The notes under the pieces are model-generated. The model did not search any database. It saw only the letters and a program-made list of their open reading frames with translations, and was not told the origin of the DNA. Positions 48,704-57,662 of a stretch of DNA of 59,669 nt are shown here, piece after piece. Origin of the DNA: DASYAE01 sp036501535 (GTDB taxonomy: Bacteria > Actinomycetota > Actinomycetes > Streptomycetales > Catenulisporaceae); assembly GCA_036501535.1 (NCBI GenBank), contig DASYAE010000240.1:1-59669 (forward strand), written 5' to 3'. Both the position numbers and the translations under genes were made by a program. Within the stretch, counting starts at the first letter, position 1. Every line of letters begins with the position of its first letter.

Positions 48704-50473
48704 TCAGGCGGGCTTGTCGGCCTGCTCCGGCCGGATCGGCTCCGCCGGAAGGGTGAGCGTCAGCACGGCGCCGCCGTCCGGATGATTCGCCGCGGCAACA
48801 CATCCGTGGTGCGACTCAGCCACCTGAGCGACTATCGCCAGGCCGAGCCCGGAGCCGGGCCGGTCCCGGGTCCGGGCCGAGCGGTAGAAACGGTCGAACA
48901 CGTGCGGCAGATCCTGCGCGTCGATGCCCGGCCCGTGGTCGCGCACGGTCAGCACGGCGGTGCCCGGCTTCTCCCCGCTGCGCAGCGCGACGTGTATCTC
49001 GCCCCGGCCGCCGGAGAACTTCGCCGCGTTGTCCAGCAGGTTCGCCATCGCCCGCTGCACCCGGTCGGGCACCCCGGCCAGCGCGCACGGCTCCAGCCGG
49101 TCCACCGCGAACTCGGCGCCGGGCCAGTGCATCCGGGCCCGCGCGACGACCCGCTCGGCCAGCTCGTCCCAGCGGAACGACTCCACCGCGGCGGCCGGCT
49201 CCTCGCCCCGGGCCAGCTCGACCGTGTCGGCGACCAGGGCGGTCAGGTCGTCGATCCCGGTCAGCACGGAGGAGATCAGCCGGTCCCGGTCCTCCGGGTC
49301 GAGCAGCTCGATCTTGCGCAGCACCTCGATGTTGGTGCGCAGCGAGGTCAGCGGGGTGCGCAGCTCGTGCGAGGCGTCGGCGACCAGCTGGCGCTGCCGG
49401 TCGGTCGCGTCCTGGACCGCCGCCAGCATCGCGTTGAAGCTGACCGCGAGCCGGCCGAGCTCGTCGCTGCGGCCGGAGTCGATCCGGTGCGCCAGGTCGC
49501 GGGTCGCGGTGATCCGCTCGACCGTGGCGGTCAGCTGGCCGACCGGCCGCAGCGAGGTCCTGGTGACCCACCAGCCGAGCGCCGCCGCGCCGAGGATCCC
49601 GGCGAGCCCCGCGGCCAGCAGCTCCAGGCCGAGCTGGTTGAGCTGCGAGTCGATCGGGCTGAGCGGCAGCGCGACCTGGATCGCGTAGCCGTTGCCGACC
49701 GGCGCGGTCAGCAGCCGCACCGGCGCGCCCTGGTACTCGATCGTGCGGAACTGCTCCTTCGCGCCGGCCGCGATCGACTCGTCGGCCGAGCTCACAGGCA
49801 GTTTCGCGGTCTGGAACCGCGGCAGCGAGACGGCGCCGGCGGTGTTGATGACCTGGAAATAGGTGACCGAGTCACCGAAGCTGCGGTGCGGGGTGTTCAC
49901 GAAGAAGGTGGGGCCGTGCTTGAGGCCGCCGGGAGGGTAGGGCTCGAGCAGCTTGCCGCCACCCGTCTTGGCGAATCCCGTCAAGGACCCGGCCTGGCGG
50001 GTGAGCTGCTGGTCTATGTTGTTGCGCAGGTTCGCCTGGACCGCCAGATAGGCGAAGGACACCCCGGCGCCGATACCGAGCGCCACGGCCAGAGTCGCGG
50101 TCAGCGTGATGCGGGTGCGCAGGTTCAGACTGCGACGGCGATCGGCGCGGCTCGAGACGCGGCTGCCGGCCCGCCTGGGGCGCACCGGCTGGTCCCGCCG
50201 GGCGGGCTGAGCGGGCTGACCGGACTGCCGCCGGGAGGCGTGCGCGAGGCGGCGCGTGCCCACGGCTGCGAACCAGCCGGGCTTGTGGAGGCGAATGGCG
50301 GGCCGACGACGCGCAGGCGGTTTCTGTCCGCCCGGCGCAGGCGGCTCAGGCGGCGCGGCTTGCTCGCCGTCTGATCCGGATCCGGCGCTCTGCGGCGGGT
50401 CTGTAGCTGACGCATCCGGCGGGTCTAAGGCATCCAGCGCATCAGGACGCAGGGCCGGATCGATGGCGGTCAC
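48704..50473 (-). CDS. sensor histidine kinase, MprB-like
   Basis: A 589-residue membrane kinase. An unusual cytoplasmic Pro/Ala/Arg-rich stretch of about 115 residues precedes the first helix (about 121–145). A sensor domain of roughly 130 residues lies outside, then a second helix and HAMP linker. The kinase core shows the phospho-acceptor histidine in DASHELRTPLTSL, the N box in NLLDNAAKFS, and ATP-binding DHGPGI and GSGLGLAIV. GTG at 50473 overlaps the response regulator stop by 4 bases. It likely phosphorylates that protein. Confidence 0.92.
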   Translation of the reverse strand: MTAIDPALRPDALDALDPPDASATDPPQSAGSGSDGEQAAPPEPPAPGGQKPPARRRPAIRLHKPGWFAAVGTRRLAHASRRQSGQPAQPARRDQPVRPRRAGSRVSSRADRRRSLNLRTRITLTATLAVALGIGAGVSFAYLAVQANLRNNIDQQLTRQAGSLTGFAKTGGGKLLEPYPPGGLKHGPTFFVNTPHRSFGDSVTYFQVINTAGAVSLPRFQTAKLPVSSADESIAAGAKEQFRTIEYQGAPVRLLTAPVGNGYAIQVALPLSPIDSQLNQLGLELLAAGLAGILGAAALGWWVTRTSLRPVGQLTATVERITATRDLAHRIDSGRSDELGRLAVSFNAMLAAVQDATDRQRQLVADASHELRTPLTSLRTNIEVLRKIELLDPEDRDRLISSVLTGIDDLTALVADTVELARGEEPAAAVESFRWDELAERVVARARMHWPGAEFAVDRLEPCALAGVPDRVQRAMANLLDNAAKFSGGRGEIHVALRSGEKPGTAVLTVRDHGPGIDAQDLPHVFDRFYRSARTRDRPGSGLGLAIVAQVAESHHGCVAAANHPDGGAVLTLTLPAEPIRPEQADKPA

Positions 50474-51183
50474 GGCCTAGGCTCCCGGATCGTGTAACCG
50501 ACGCCGCGGACGGTCTGGATCACCCGCGGCAGCCCGTCCGGCTCGGTCTTGCGGCGCAGCGTCGAGACGAACACCTCGAGCGAGTTCGAGCCCGGTCCGA
50601 AGTCGTAGCCCCAGATCCGGTCGATGATCAGCTCGCGGGTCACCACCCGGCCGGCGTTGCGCAGCAGCAGCTCCAGCAGCTCGAACTCGGTCTTGGTCAG
50701 GTCCGCGCGGCGGCCGCCCCGGCAGACCTGCCGCGCGGCCAGGTCGAGCGCCAGGTCGCCGCAGGCGAGCAGGTCCGGCTCGGGCGGGCCCTGGTGCGCC
50801 GCGCGCCGAAGCAGGGCATTGATGCGAGCGACCAGTTCGAGCAGCGCGAACGGCTTGACCAGGTAGTCGTCCGCGCCGGCGTTCAAGCCCAGCACCCGGT
50901 CGGCGATGGCGTCGCGGGCGGTGAGCATCAGGATCGGGGTGCGGTCGTCGGCCGCGCGCAGCGAGCGCGCCACGGCCAGCCCGTCGATGCCCGGCATGGC
51001 CAGGTCGAGGACCACCACCTCCGGGGCGCCGTCCCGCACCGACTCGAGGGCCGCGTTGCCGTCCTCGGCCAGCGAGACCGTGAAGCCCTCGAGCTTGAGC
51101 GCCCGGGCCAGCGCCTCGCGCACCTCGCGGTCGTCGTCCACGACGAGCACCCGGGCGCCCCCGCCTGTGTTGTTGACGGCCAT
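50470..51183 (-). CDS. response regulator, OmpR/PhoB family, MprA-like
   Basis: A 237-residue regulator. The receiver domain has DDD near the start, the phospho-acceptor Asp in VVVLDLAMPGIDG, and the KPFA lysine. The winged-helix DNA-binding domain ends DFGPGSNSLEVFVSTLRRK and VRGVGYTIRE. ATG at 51183 has GGGGAGG 9 bases upstream; an earlier in-frame start is possible. The gene is upstream of the kinase. The MacAB-like operon ending 273 bases away may be its target. Confidence 0.93.
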   Translation of the reverse strand: MAVNNTGGGARVLVVDDDREVREALARALKLEGFTVSLAEDGNAALESVRDGAPEVVVLDLAMPGIDGLAVARSLRAADDRTPILMLTARDAIADRVLGLNAGADDYLVKPFALLELVARINALLRRAAHQGPPEPDLLACGDLALDLAARQVCRGGRRADLTKTEFELLELLLRNAGRVVTRELIIDRIWGYDFGPGSNSLEVFVSTLRRKTEPDGLPRVIQTVRGVGYTIREPRP

Positions 51184-51456
51184 CAGTGCCGGCCTCCCCA
51201 TGCTGATGCGGGCTGGCTGTGCTGTTGAGACACTGCCTGGAGCTGATCCGAATACGTGGCGACGCCGGAATCCGGCGTCCCGGCGGCGAGATACGACGAT
51301 ACGCCGCACTCAGCGTGCGGTAATCAGCTGAGAGGCGCCTAAGAGTCCGGCAGAGTCCGGCCCTGCGATATTCACCGGGAACAAAGACGATGCGGCATCT
51401 TGATCGTTCAAGCTGAACCGGCCGTCCCGTCCACAGCTACACCGCGTTTCGCAGGA

Positions 51457-52287
51457 CTACTGACCGAGCGAGTCGGTCGGAAAGTCCGTCCCCTGCGGGA
51501 TGGAGATGTTCGTGGGATACGTGCCGCCGGTCGGGACGCCGCCCGAAGCTCCGGGGTTGGCCACCTGGGAGGCCGAGGTGGTCGGCGCCAGCTGTCCCTG
51601 CCCTCCGCTGCCGTAGCCGCTGGCGGTTATCGACGAGGCCGAGAAGGTCCCCTGGCCGGTGTTCGTGCCCTTGATCGTCACGGACTGGCCCGGCCGCAGG
51701 TCGGTGATGCCGCCGATCTGGGTGACCGAGACGGTGGTCGAGCCGCTCGCGGTGATCGTGTACACGGTGCCGTCAGGCGCCGTCACGTAGATCGTGTTGC
51801 CGTTGACCGCCGTGACCGTGCCGGTGACCGTGCTGTGGCCTCCGGAGGAGCCGCCTGGCGACGACGACGCGCTGGCGGCAGGGCTCGACGTCCCGGCGTA
51901 GTGCCGCTCGACCAAGACCCCGCCGAGGAAGCCGACACACAGCAGCGCCGCGGCGGCCAAGCCCGCCGTCGCCCGGGTCATCTTCGGCCGCTCCGGCTTG
52001 GGCGCCAGCGCCGCGGCGAGCCCGCCGTCCACCGGCGGTGCAGCGAGCAGTGCCGGGTCGGCGCCGAATGCCCCCTCGCCGTCCGCGGCGCCTTCTGCGA
52101 CTTCGCCGGAGTCTCCAGCCGTGGTGATCGCCAGCGTCTGCGCCGTCGCGTCGGAACCGGTGGAGGACCCGCCGATATCGTCCGTGCCGCGCGCGGCCCC
52201 GCCCTCAAGGTCGTCGACCGGTGCGTGGCCGAGTTCCTCTGGGTCGGACACCTGACGCAGCTTCGAGCCGGTCTCCAGATCACTCAT
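51457..52287 (-). CDS. membrane protein with DUF5666-like outer domain
   Basis: A 276-residue single-pass protein. Residues 1–105 are acidic and disordered, a membrane helix spans about 107–126, and the outer part carries a small OB-like DUF5666 domain: TVTGTVTAVNGNTIYVTAPD, then LRPGQSVTIKG. A Gly/Ser/Thr-rich tail follows. It starts from ATG at 52287, overlapping the MacB-type gene end by 8 bases. It is the last gene of the operon, so it may assist or sense the transporter. The function is unknown. Confidence 0.78.
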   Translation of the reverse strand: MSDLETGSKLRQVSDPEELGHAPVDDLEGGAARGTDDIGGSSTGSDATAQTLAITTAGDSGEVAEGAADGEGAFGADPALLAAPPVDGGLAAALAPKPERPKMTRATAGLAAAALLCVGFLGGVLVERHYAGTSSPAASASSSPGGSSGGHSTVTGTVTAVNGNTIYVTAPDGTVYTITASGSTTVSVTQIGGITDLRPGQSVTIKGTNTGQGTFSASSITASGYGSGGQGQLAPTTSASQVANPGASGGVPTGGTYPTNISIPQGTDFPTDSLGQ

Positions 52288-53503
52288 GACGAAGCGCCTC
52301 AATCGGATGGATTCTCGCGGCCCGGTTGGCGGGCAGATAACCAAACAACACGCCTATCACAGCGGCCGCGCAAAGTGCCAGCAGGGGAGAGTAGAGCACC
52401 AGCACCGGCTTGACACCGTCGATGGTGAAGTAGGACCCGATAACGCCCGCGACGACGCCTATCACGCCGGCCAGCGCGGCGAGCAGCACGGCCTCGCCGA
52501 GGAACTGACGCCGGATCACCCCGCGCGCCGCGCCGAGCGCCCTGCGCACGCCGATCTCCCGGGAGCGGCCGGAGACCGCCGCCCACATGGTGATCATGAG
52601 GATGAGCCCGCCGGCGAGCAGCGAGGCGATGCAGATCGCGGCCAGCGTGGCGACCGGCGGGGCGGCGTTCATGCCGCTCGGCGCGACGAGCGCCGCGGTC
52701 GGGCCGATGGTGAAGTCCTGGTTCGCGGCCGTCACCTGATGCGACTCCTGCAACAGGCTGGCCACCTCGTCCTGCGCGGCGGTGGTCTGGCCGGACACGG
52801 CCTGCACGTCGATCTCGCTCAGCGGGCCGCCGGGGCTGATCGCGCCCTGGACCGCGGTCAGCGGCGCGATGGCCGAGTCGTCCGGGTCGAAGGCCGCGGT
52901 CGAGGTGCCCTTGGCGGCCAGCACGCCCACGACGGTGTAGGGCTGACCGCCGAGGCTGACGGATGCGCCGACCGCCTTCGCGGAGCCGCCGAACAGCTCG
53001 TTCGCGAGGGTGTTTCCGAGCACGACGACGTGCTGCGCCTCGTTGTACTCGGTGTCGTTGATGTCGGCGCCCGAGGTGACGACGTCCCCGAACATGCCCA
53101 CGTAGGCCGGCGTCGAGCCGAAGACCTCGCCGACCGGGACCGACGCCCCGCCGAACACCACGGTCGAGGGCGCCGAGGAGACCGGCGCGACCTCGGCCAC
53201 GTCGGGGTCGAGCGGCGAGTCGGCCAGCAGCTTCGCGTCGTCCAGGGTCAGGCTCGAGGCGCCGGCCGCGGGCGCGCCGGGCGCCTGGCCGGTGACGGTC
53301 AGCAGGTCGGGTCCGACGCCGAGCCGGCTCGCCTCGGCCGACGCGGAGCCGCCGGCGCCGACCGCCATCAGCAGGACCAGGGCGCCGGCCCCGATCACCA
53401 GGCCGGCCGCGGCCAGGCCGGAGCGCAGCGTGTCGTCGCTCAGACCGCGCCACGCGGAACGCAGGGAGTCGCGCAGCCGCGCCCAGAACTCGCGGATCCG
53501 CAT
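52280..53503 (-). CDS. MacB/FtsX-type ABC transporter permease
   Basis: A 407-residue permease with the MacB layout: one N-terminal helix (AAAGLVIGAGALVLLMAVGAG), a large periplasmic-type domain of about 220 residues, and three C-terminal helices ending near the EALRHE motif. The coupling segment SREIGVRRALGAARGVIRRQ is intact, so it should contact an ATPase. It overlaps the stop of the ATPase gene by one base and the DUF5666 gene by 8 bases. Confidence 0.9.
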   Translation of the reverse strand: MRIREFWARLRDSLRSAWRGLSDDTLRSGLAAAGLVIGAGALVLLMAVGAGGSASAEASRLGVGPDLLTVTGQAPGAPAAGASSLTLDDAKLLADSPLDPDVAEVAPVSSAPSTVVFGGASVPVGEVFGSTPAYVGMFGDVVTSGADINDTEYNEAQHVVVLGNTLANELFGGSAKAVGASVSLGGQPYTVVGVLAAKGTSTAAFDPDDSAIAPLTAVQGAISPGGPLSEIDVQAVSGQTTAAQDEVASLLQESHQVTAANQDFTIGPTAALVAPSGMNAAPPVATLAAICIASLLAGGLILMITMWAAVSGRSREIGVRRALGAARGVIRRQFLGEAVLLAALAGVIGVVAGVIGSYFTIDGVKPVLVLYSPLLALCAAAVIGVLFGYLPANRAARIHPIEALRHE

Positions 53504-54624
53504 CAGCCGCCCACTTTGTCGGACAGCGCGGCGGCGCCGGCCTCGGACGTGCGCGTCGGGTCGGCTTGGCGGCCGGGCTCCGGGCCGGCGGTGAGTTGCG
53601 CCGGCAGCGAGATGTCGAATTCCGCGCTGTCGAACTCGGGCTCCGGCGGTCCGGCGTGCTTGCCTCCCGTGCCGGCGCCGCGTGCGTCGCGCCGGCGCCT
53701 CGACTTGCCGGCGAATCTCGCCCTGGCCGTCATGTCCGCGCCGATATCGGGGCCGGCGCCACGACCGGAATCCGAGTCGGTCTCAATATCCTGCTCCGCG
53801 TCCGGCTGCAACTCCGGCTCCGGCTCGGACTTCGGCAGCAGCAGGGCCGCGGCGAGCGGCGGCGGTGCGTCGATCTCGGCGATCCGCTTGTCCTCCGCGA
53901 TCACACCGTCGGACAACCGGATGATGCGCTTGGCGTGCGCCGCGACGGTCTCGTCCCGGGTCATCAGCACGATGGTGCGGCCGGTCCCGTTGAGCCGGTC
54001 GAACAGCTCCATGATCAGCGAGCCCGATTTGGCGTCAAGCTCGCCAGTGGGCTCGTCGGCGATGATCAGGCATGGCGTGGTGACTAAGGCCCGCGCGATG
54101 GCTACTCGGGTCTGTTCGATGACAGGCATCCGATCCGCGCGATTCTCGCCGAGTCCGGTCAGCTCGACCAGGCCGAGCGCGGCCTGAGCGCGCCGCCGCC
54201 GCATGGAGCGCTCGACCTTCGCATAGGCCAGCGGCAGTTCCACGTTCTCGAACGCGCTGGTGCGCGGCATCAGCCCGGGTGTCTGGAAGACGAAGCCGAC
54301 GGCGCGGTTGCGCACCAGGGCGAGCTTGCGATCCTCGAGCCCGGTCACATCCACGCCGTCGAGCCGGTACTCCCCCTCGGCCGGCGGCTCGAGGCAGCCG
54401 AGCACGCCATAAAGCGCCGAGAGGGCCGCCTTGCCGGGGCCGACCGGCGGACCGGTCACCGCGACGTAGTCGCCGTGCGGGATGTCGAGGTCGATGCCAC
54501 ACAGCACGTCGAGGGCATCGGCCCCGGAGCCGCGGACCTGCCGCACCCCGCTCATCTGGACCACGCTCGGGCTGCGCCGGGGGACCGCCGGAGACCGGCC
54601 GTCCTCTTCCGGGACCATGCTCAT
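53503..54624 (-). CDS. degenerate ABC transporter ATPase of the MacAB-like operon
   Basis: A 373-residue MacB-partner ATPase relative (LolD/MacB-type) whose frame is intact but whose catalytic motifs are damaged. The Walker A segment (58–66) reads GPPVGPGKA, with an extra residue and Ala in place of Ser/Thr after the lysine. The ABC signature LSGGE is MPVIE (167–171), and the H-loop histidine is Arg223. Walker B DEPTGELD and the Q-loop Gln114 remain. A disordered C-terminal tail of about 115 residues is added. It may bind but not hydrolyse ATP. It overlaps macA- and macB-type genes by 4 and 1 bases. Confidence 0.88.
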   Translation of the reverse strand: MSMVPEEDGRSPAVPRRSPSVVQMSGVRQVRGSGADALDVLCGIDLDIPHGDYVAVTGPPVGPGKAALSALYGVLGCLEPPAEGEYRLDGVDVTGLEDRKLALVRNRAVGFVFQTPGLMPRTSAFENVELPLAYAKVERSMRRRRAQAALGLVELTGLGENRADRMPVIEQTRVAIARALVTTPCLIIADEPTGELDAKSGSLIMELFDRLNGTGRTIVLMTRDETVAAHAKRIIRLSDGVIAEDKRIAEIDAPPPLAAALLLPKSEPEPELQPDAEQDIETDSDSGRGAGPDIGADMTARARFAGKSRRRRDARGAGTGGKHAGPPEPEFDSAEFDISLPAQLTAGPEPGRQADPTRTSEAGAAALSDKVGG

Positions 54625-56042
54625 CCCACGCGCCCCACAACCGGCGCGCCCGCCGCCGGACCGCTGCTCGCGCTGCCGCCGATGCCGCCGAGGCCACGGC
54701 CGGAGGACGTGCCCGGGATGGTGACCAGCACCTGCTCGCCCTCGTTCACGCCCTTGATGATCTGGGTGTCCGTGGTGCCCACCAGGCCGACGGTCACGGG
54801 CACGACGGTCTGTCTGCCGTTCGAGCCGACGACCGTGACGGTCGATTTGCCGCCGCTCGTGGTCACCGCGGTGTTAGGCACGTAGGTGGTCTTACTCGCC
54901 TCGCCGGTGGTGATGTTGATGTCGACCGCCTCGCCGTCGCGCACCGTCGTGGGCACGTTGCCGGTCAGGTCGAGGGTGACCGCGTACTGCACCGGCGCGG
55001 ACGACGAGGTCGAGAGCGGCGATGTCGGTGTGATCGCGGCGACCTGGGCCGGCAGCACCATGCCCGGGATCGCCGTCACCGAGACCGTGGCCGACTGGTT
55101 GACCTGCACGGCCGCCGCGGCGCTCTCCCCGAGCGTCGCAGTGACCTGCAGGTTGCTCAGGTTCGACATGGTGATGAAGGGCCCTGAGGCGTTCGGCGCG
55201 GCGCCGCTCGTGCCGGTCTCGGTGTTGGAGGACCCGCCGCCGGACGTGCCGGACGTGCCGCTACCGGAGGCACCCGCGGTCACCTGCGAGCCGACGAAGC
55301 CGTTGATGGCGAGGACCGTGCCGTTGGTCGGCGCGGTGATCACGGTGCCGGCCTCCGCGGACTGCGCCTGCGCGAGCGCGACCTGCGCGGCGTCGACCGC
55401 CTCCTGGTCCTTCGACACGGTGGCCGGCGCGACCTGCTCGTCGACCGACTGCTGGTCCTCGGCGGTCTGCAGCGCCGACTCGGCGTCGTCCAGCGCCGTC
55501 TGGTCCTGGTCGATCTGCTCGATCGTGGCGCAGTTGGTGGAGGTGCTACCCGTGCACTGGTTCGACTCGGCGTTGGCCAGCGCGGTCTGCGCGTCGGTGA
55601 TCGCGATCTCGTCCGCGTCGATCTTGTCGCTGTCGAGGGTCTGCTGCTCGGCCGTCGGGCCGCTCTCGTCCGCCTGGAGCGCGTCCTGGGCGGCGGACAG
55701 GGCATCCTGGGCCTCGGTCACCTGGTCCTGCGCCAGGGTCTGGTCTATGGTCGCCAGCGTCTGCCCGGAGGACACCTGTTCGCCGACGGACACGTTGATC
55801 TGGGTCACCGTGCCGGCGGCGGCGAAGGAGAGCGCCTCGCTCTGCTGCAGCGAGAGGTCGCCGTTCGCGTTGACCTGCGCGAGGACCGTGCCTTTCGCCA
55901 CCGTCGCCATGTTGCTGACCGAGTTCGAGGCCGGACGGTTCGGGCCGACCACCACCACCGCCAGCGCGATCCCGCCGAGCAGGACCACCCCCAGGGAGAC
56001 GTTGAGGCCGGTTTTGCCACGGAGGGACTTCAACGGCGCCAT
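54621..56042 (-). CDS. MacA/HlyD-type membrane fusion protein
   Basis: A 473-residue adaptor with one N-terminal membrane helix (LGVVLLGGIALAVVVVG). A biotinyl-lipoyl-like barrel surrounds a long alpha-helical hairpin (about residues 100–230, rich in Ala, Asp and Gln), followed by a beta-barrel domain and a membrane-proximal domain (STVTVVGSNGRQTVVPVTVG). In Gram-positive bacteria such adaptors couple MacB-type permeases to export across the wall. It overlaps the ATPase gene by 4 bases and is first in the operon. Confidence 0.9.
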   Translation of the reverse strand: MAPLKSLRGKTGLNVSLGVVLLGGIALAVVVVGPNRPASNSVSNMATVAKGTVLAQVNANGDLSLQQSEALSFAAAGTVTQINVSVGEQVSSGQTLATIDQTLAQDQVTEAQDALSAAQDALQADESGPTAEQQTLDSDKIDADEIAITDAQTALANAESNQCTGSTSTNCATIEQIDQDQTALDDAESALQTAEDQQSVDEQVAPATVSKDQEAVDAAQVALAQAQSAEAGTVITAPTNGTVLAINGFVGSQVTAGASGSGTSGTSGGGSSNTETGTSGAAPNASGPFITMSNLSNLQVTATLGESAAAAVQVNQSATVSVTAIPGMVLPAQVAAITPTSPLSTSSSAPVQYAVTLDLTGNVPTTVRDGEAVDINITTGEASKTTYVPNTAVTTSGGKSTVTVVGSNGRQTVVPVTVGLVGTTDTQIIKGVNEGEQVLVTIPGTSSGRGLGGIGGSASSGPAAGAPVVGRVG

Positions 56043-56066
56043 AGACGGGGATTTTTGGGACTGAGC

Positions 56067-56083
56067 CTGAAGCCAGGCTGAAG
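56067..56083 (-). promoter_or_regulatory. 11-base-spaced direct repeat upstream of macA
   Basis: On the minus strand CTTCAG occurs twice with an 11-base step (56078–56083 and 56067–56072), just before the macA-type gene. OmpR-family regulators bind direct repeats of about this spacing, so the response regulator at 50470 is a candidate. Confidence 0.4.
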
Positions 56084-56185
56084 TGTGTCCGATTCGACGG
56101 CAATGTTCGCGGCTGGTTGGAAGAACTGTTACCCCGTCATGACTGGAGCCCTGCTGGGGGGTGTGGAACCGGGCATGACGGCATG

Positions 56186-57331
56186 TCAGGAGAGGCGGCC
56201 CGTGACGAGGAACCGGTCCAGCGCGGCCTCGTGCGGGGCGAGGTCGATTCCCTGCTCACGCAGCCATGCGTCGTCGTAGTACGTGTGGGTGTACCGCTCA
56301 CCGCTGTCACACAGAAGGCTGACGACTGATCCGTGAACACCGGCCTCGCGCAACTCGGAGATGATCCGGAAGGCGCCCCACAGGTTCGTCCCGGTGGAGC
56401 CGCCCGCGCGGTGCCCGGTGTGGCGGACCAGCAGCCGCGCCGCGCTGATGGACGCGGCGTCGGGCACCTGGATCATCCGGTCCACGACGTCGGGCAGGAA
56501 CGAGGGCTCGACCCGGGGCCGGCCGATCCCCTCGATCCGCGAGCCGCGCGCGGTGGTGTGCTGCGGGTCCCGGTTGGCCCAGCCGGTGAAGAAGGCAGAG
56601 TTCTCCGGGTCCACCACGCACAGCCGGGTCTCAAGGCGCCGGTAGCGGATGTACCGGCCGATGGTCGCGCTGGTACCGCCGGTGCCGGCGCCGACCACGA
56701 TCCAGCACGGCACCGGGTGGCGCTCCTTGGCCAGCTGCCCGTAGATCGACTCGGCGATGTTGTTGTTGCCCCGCCAGTCGGTCGCCCGTTCGGCGTATGT
56801 GAACTGATCCATGAAGTGCCCGCCGGATCGCTCGGCCAGCCGCCGGGACTCGCCCACGACCGCCGTCGGGTCGTCCACCAGATGGCAGGAGCCGCCGTAG
56901 AACTCGATCAGCGCGATCTTCTCCCGGCTGGTCGATGAAGGCATCACGGCGATGAACGGCAGGCCGAGCATGCGGGCGAAGTAGGCCTCGGAGACCGCGG
57001 TGGAGCCGGACGAGGCCTCGATCACCGGGCGCCCCTCGCGGATCCAGCCGTTGCACAGGGCGTAGAGGAACAGCGAGCGGGCCAGGCGGTGCTTCAGAGA
57101 ACCGGTCGGGTGAGTGGATTCGTCCTTCAGATACAGGTCGATCCCCCATTCGGCGGGCAGCGGCACGACCAGCAGGTGGGTGTCCGCGGACCGGTTGGCG
57201 TCGGCCTCGACCCGCGCGATCGCCTCGTGCACCCACTGCCGGCCGGCCTGGCAGGCCTGGTCGGTCCGGTCCGCGCCGCCGGGCGGGAACGGCTGCGCCG
57301 CCGTGGACTGCGTCGCTTGAGGGTTGGCCAT
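56186..57331 (-). CDS. cds1: PLP-dependent L-cysteine desulfhydrase, Cds1 type
   Basis: A fold type II PLP enzyme of 381 residues that matches M. tuberculosis Cds1, which releases sulfide from cysteine. KDESTHPTGSLKHRLARSLF carries the PLP lysine. Further matches include EASSGSTAVSEAYFARMLG, GGHFMDQFTYAERATDWRGN, and VGAGTGGTSATIGRYI. ATG at 57331 has AAGGGG upstream; ATG at 57370 is an alternative with a poor site. It stands alone between the macA operon and the membrane cluster. Confidence 0.9.
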   Translation of the reverse strand: MANPQATQSTAAQPFPPGGADRTDQACQAGRQWVHEAIARVEADANRSADTHLLVVPLPAEWGIDLYLKDESTHPTGSLKHRLARSLFLYALCNGWIREGRPVIEASSGSTAVSEAYFARMLGLPFIAVMPSSTSREKIALIEFYGGSCHLVDDPTAVVGESRRLAERSGGHFMDQFTYAERATDWRGNNNIAESIYGQLAKERHPVPCWIVVGAGTGGTSATIGRYIRYRRLETRLCVVDPENSAFFTGWANRDPQHTTARGSRIEGIGRPRVEPSFLPDVVDRMIQVPDAASISAARLLVRHTGHRAGGSTGTNLWGAFRIISELREAGVHGSVVSLLCDSGERYTHTYYDDAWLREQGIDLAPHEAALDRFLVTGRLS

Positions 57332-57401
57332 GAAGATCGCCCCTTTGTTCTCGTGTGGCTGGTTCCCCATACGCCTCGAACCTGGTCAGGGGCGCGAGCG
57401 C

Positions 57402-57662
57402 TTACCGGCGACCGTATCGCGCGAGCCAGCTGAGCGCGGCGGCGAGATAGGCGAGCAGCCCGGCCAGCGCTACCGCCGCCAGCGCGCCGCCGGTAGCCAC
57501 GTCGGTGCACGTAGCCGCATCCCATGCAGCACCGGGACGTTGCTCGCCCAAGGCGAAGGGAGCCGCGGCGAGCCATCCGCCGAGCAGCACGAGCAGCACC
57601 AGGCCGGCCAGCGCCGCGATCGGGGCTCCGGCCCGCGGACGTGAACCGCCGCCGTCACGCAT
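57402..57662 (-). CDS. small two-helix membrane protein
   Basis: An 86-residue protein with two membrane helices (about 15–38 and 58–82). The first contains GGWLAAAPFALG, the same motif as the neighbouring protein (GGWLLLAPFAFD), as in SPW-repeat proteins. It overlaps the upstream gene by 8 bases. Function is unknown. Confidence 0.6.
   Translation of the reverse strand: MRDGGGSRPRAGAPIAALAGLVLLVLLGGWLAAAPFALGEQRPGAAWDAATCTDVATGGALAAVALAGLLAYLAAALSWLARYGRR

Noticed and set aside
53503..54624. Calling the degenerate ATPase a pseudogene
   Set aside because: The frame is intact with no stop or frameshift, overlaps neighbours translationally and keeps Walker B and Q-loop, so it is probably expressed.
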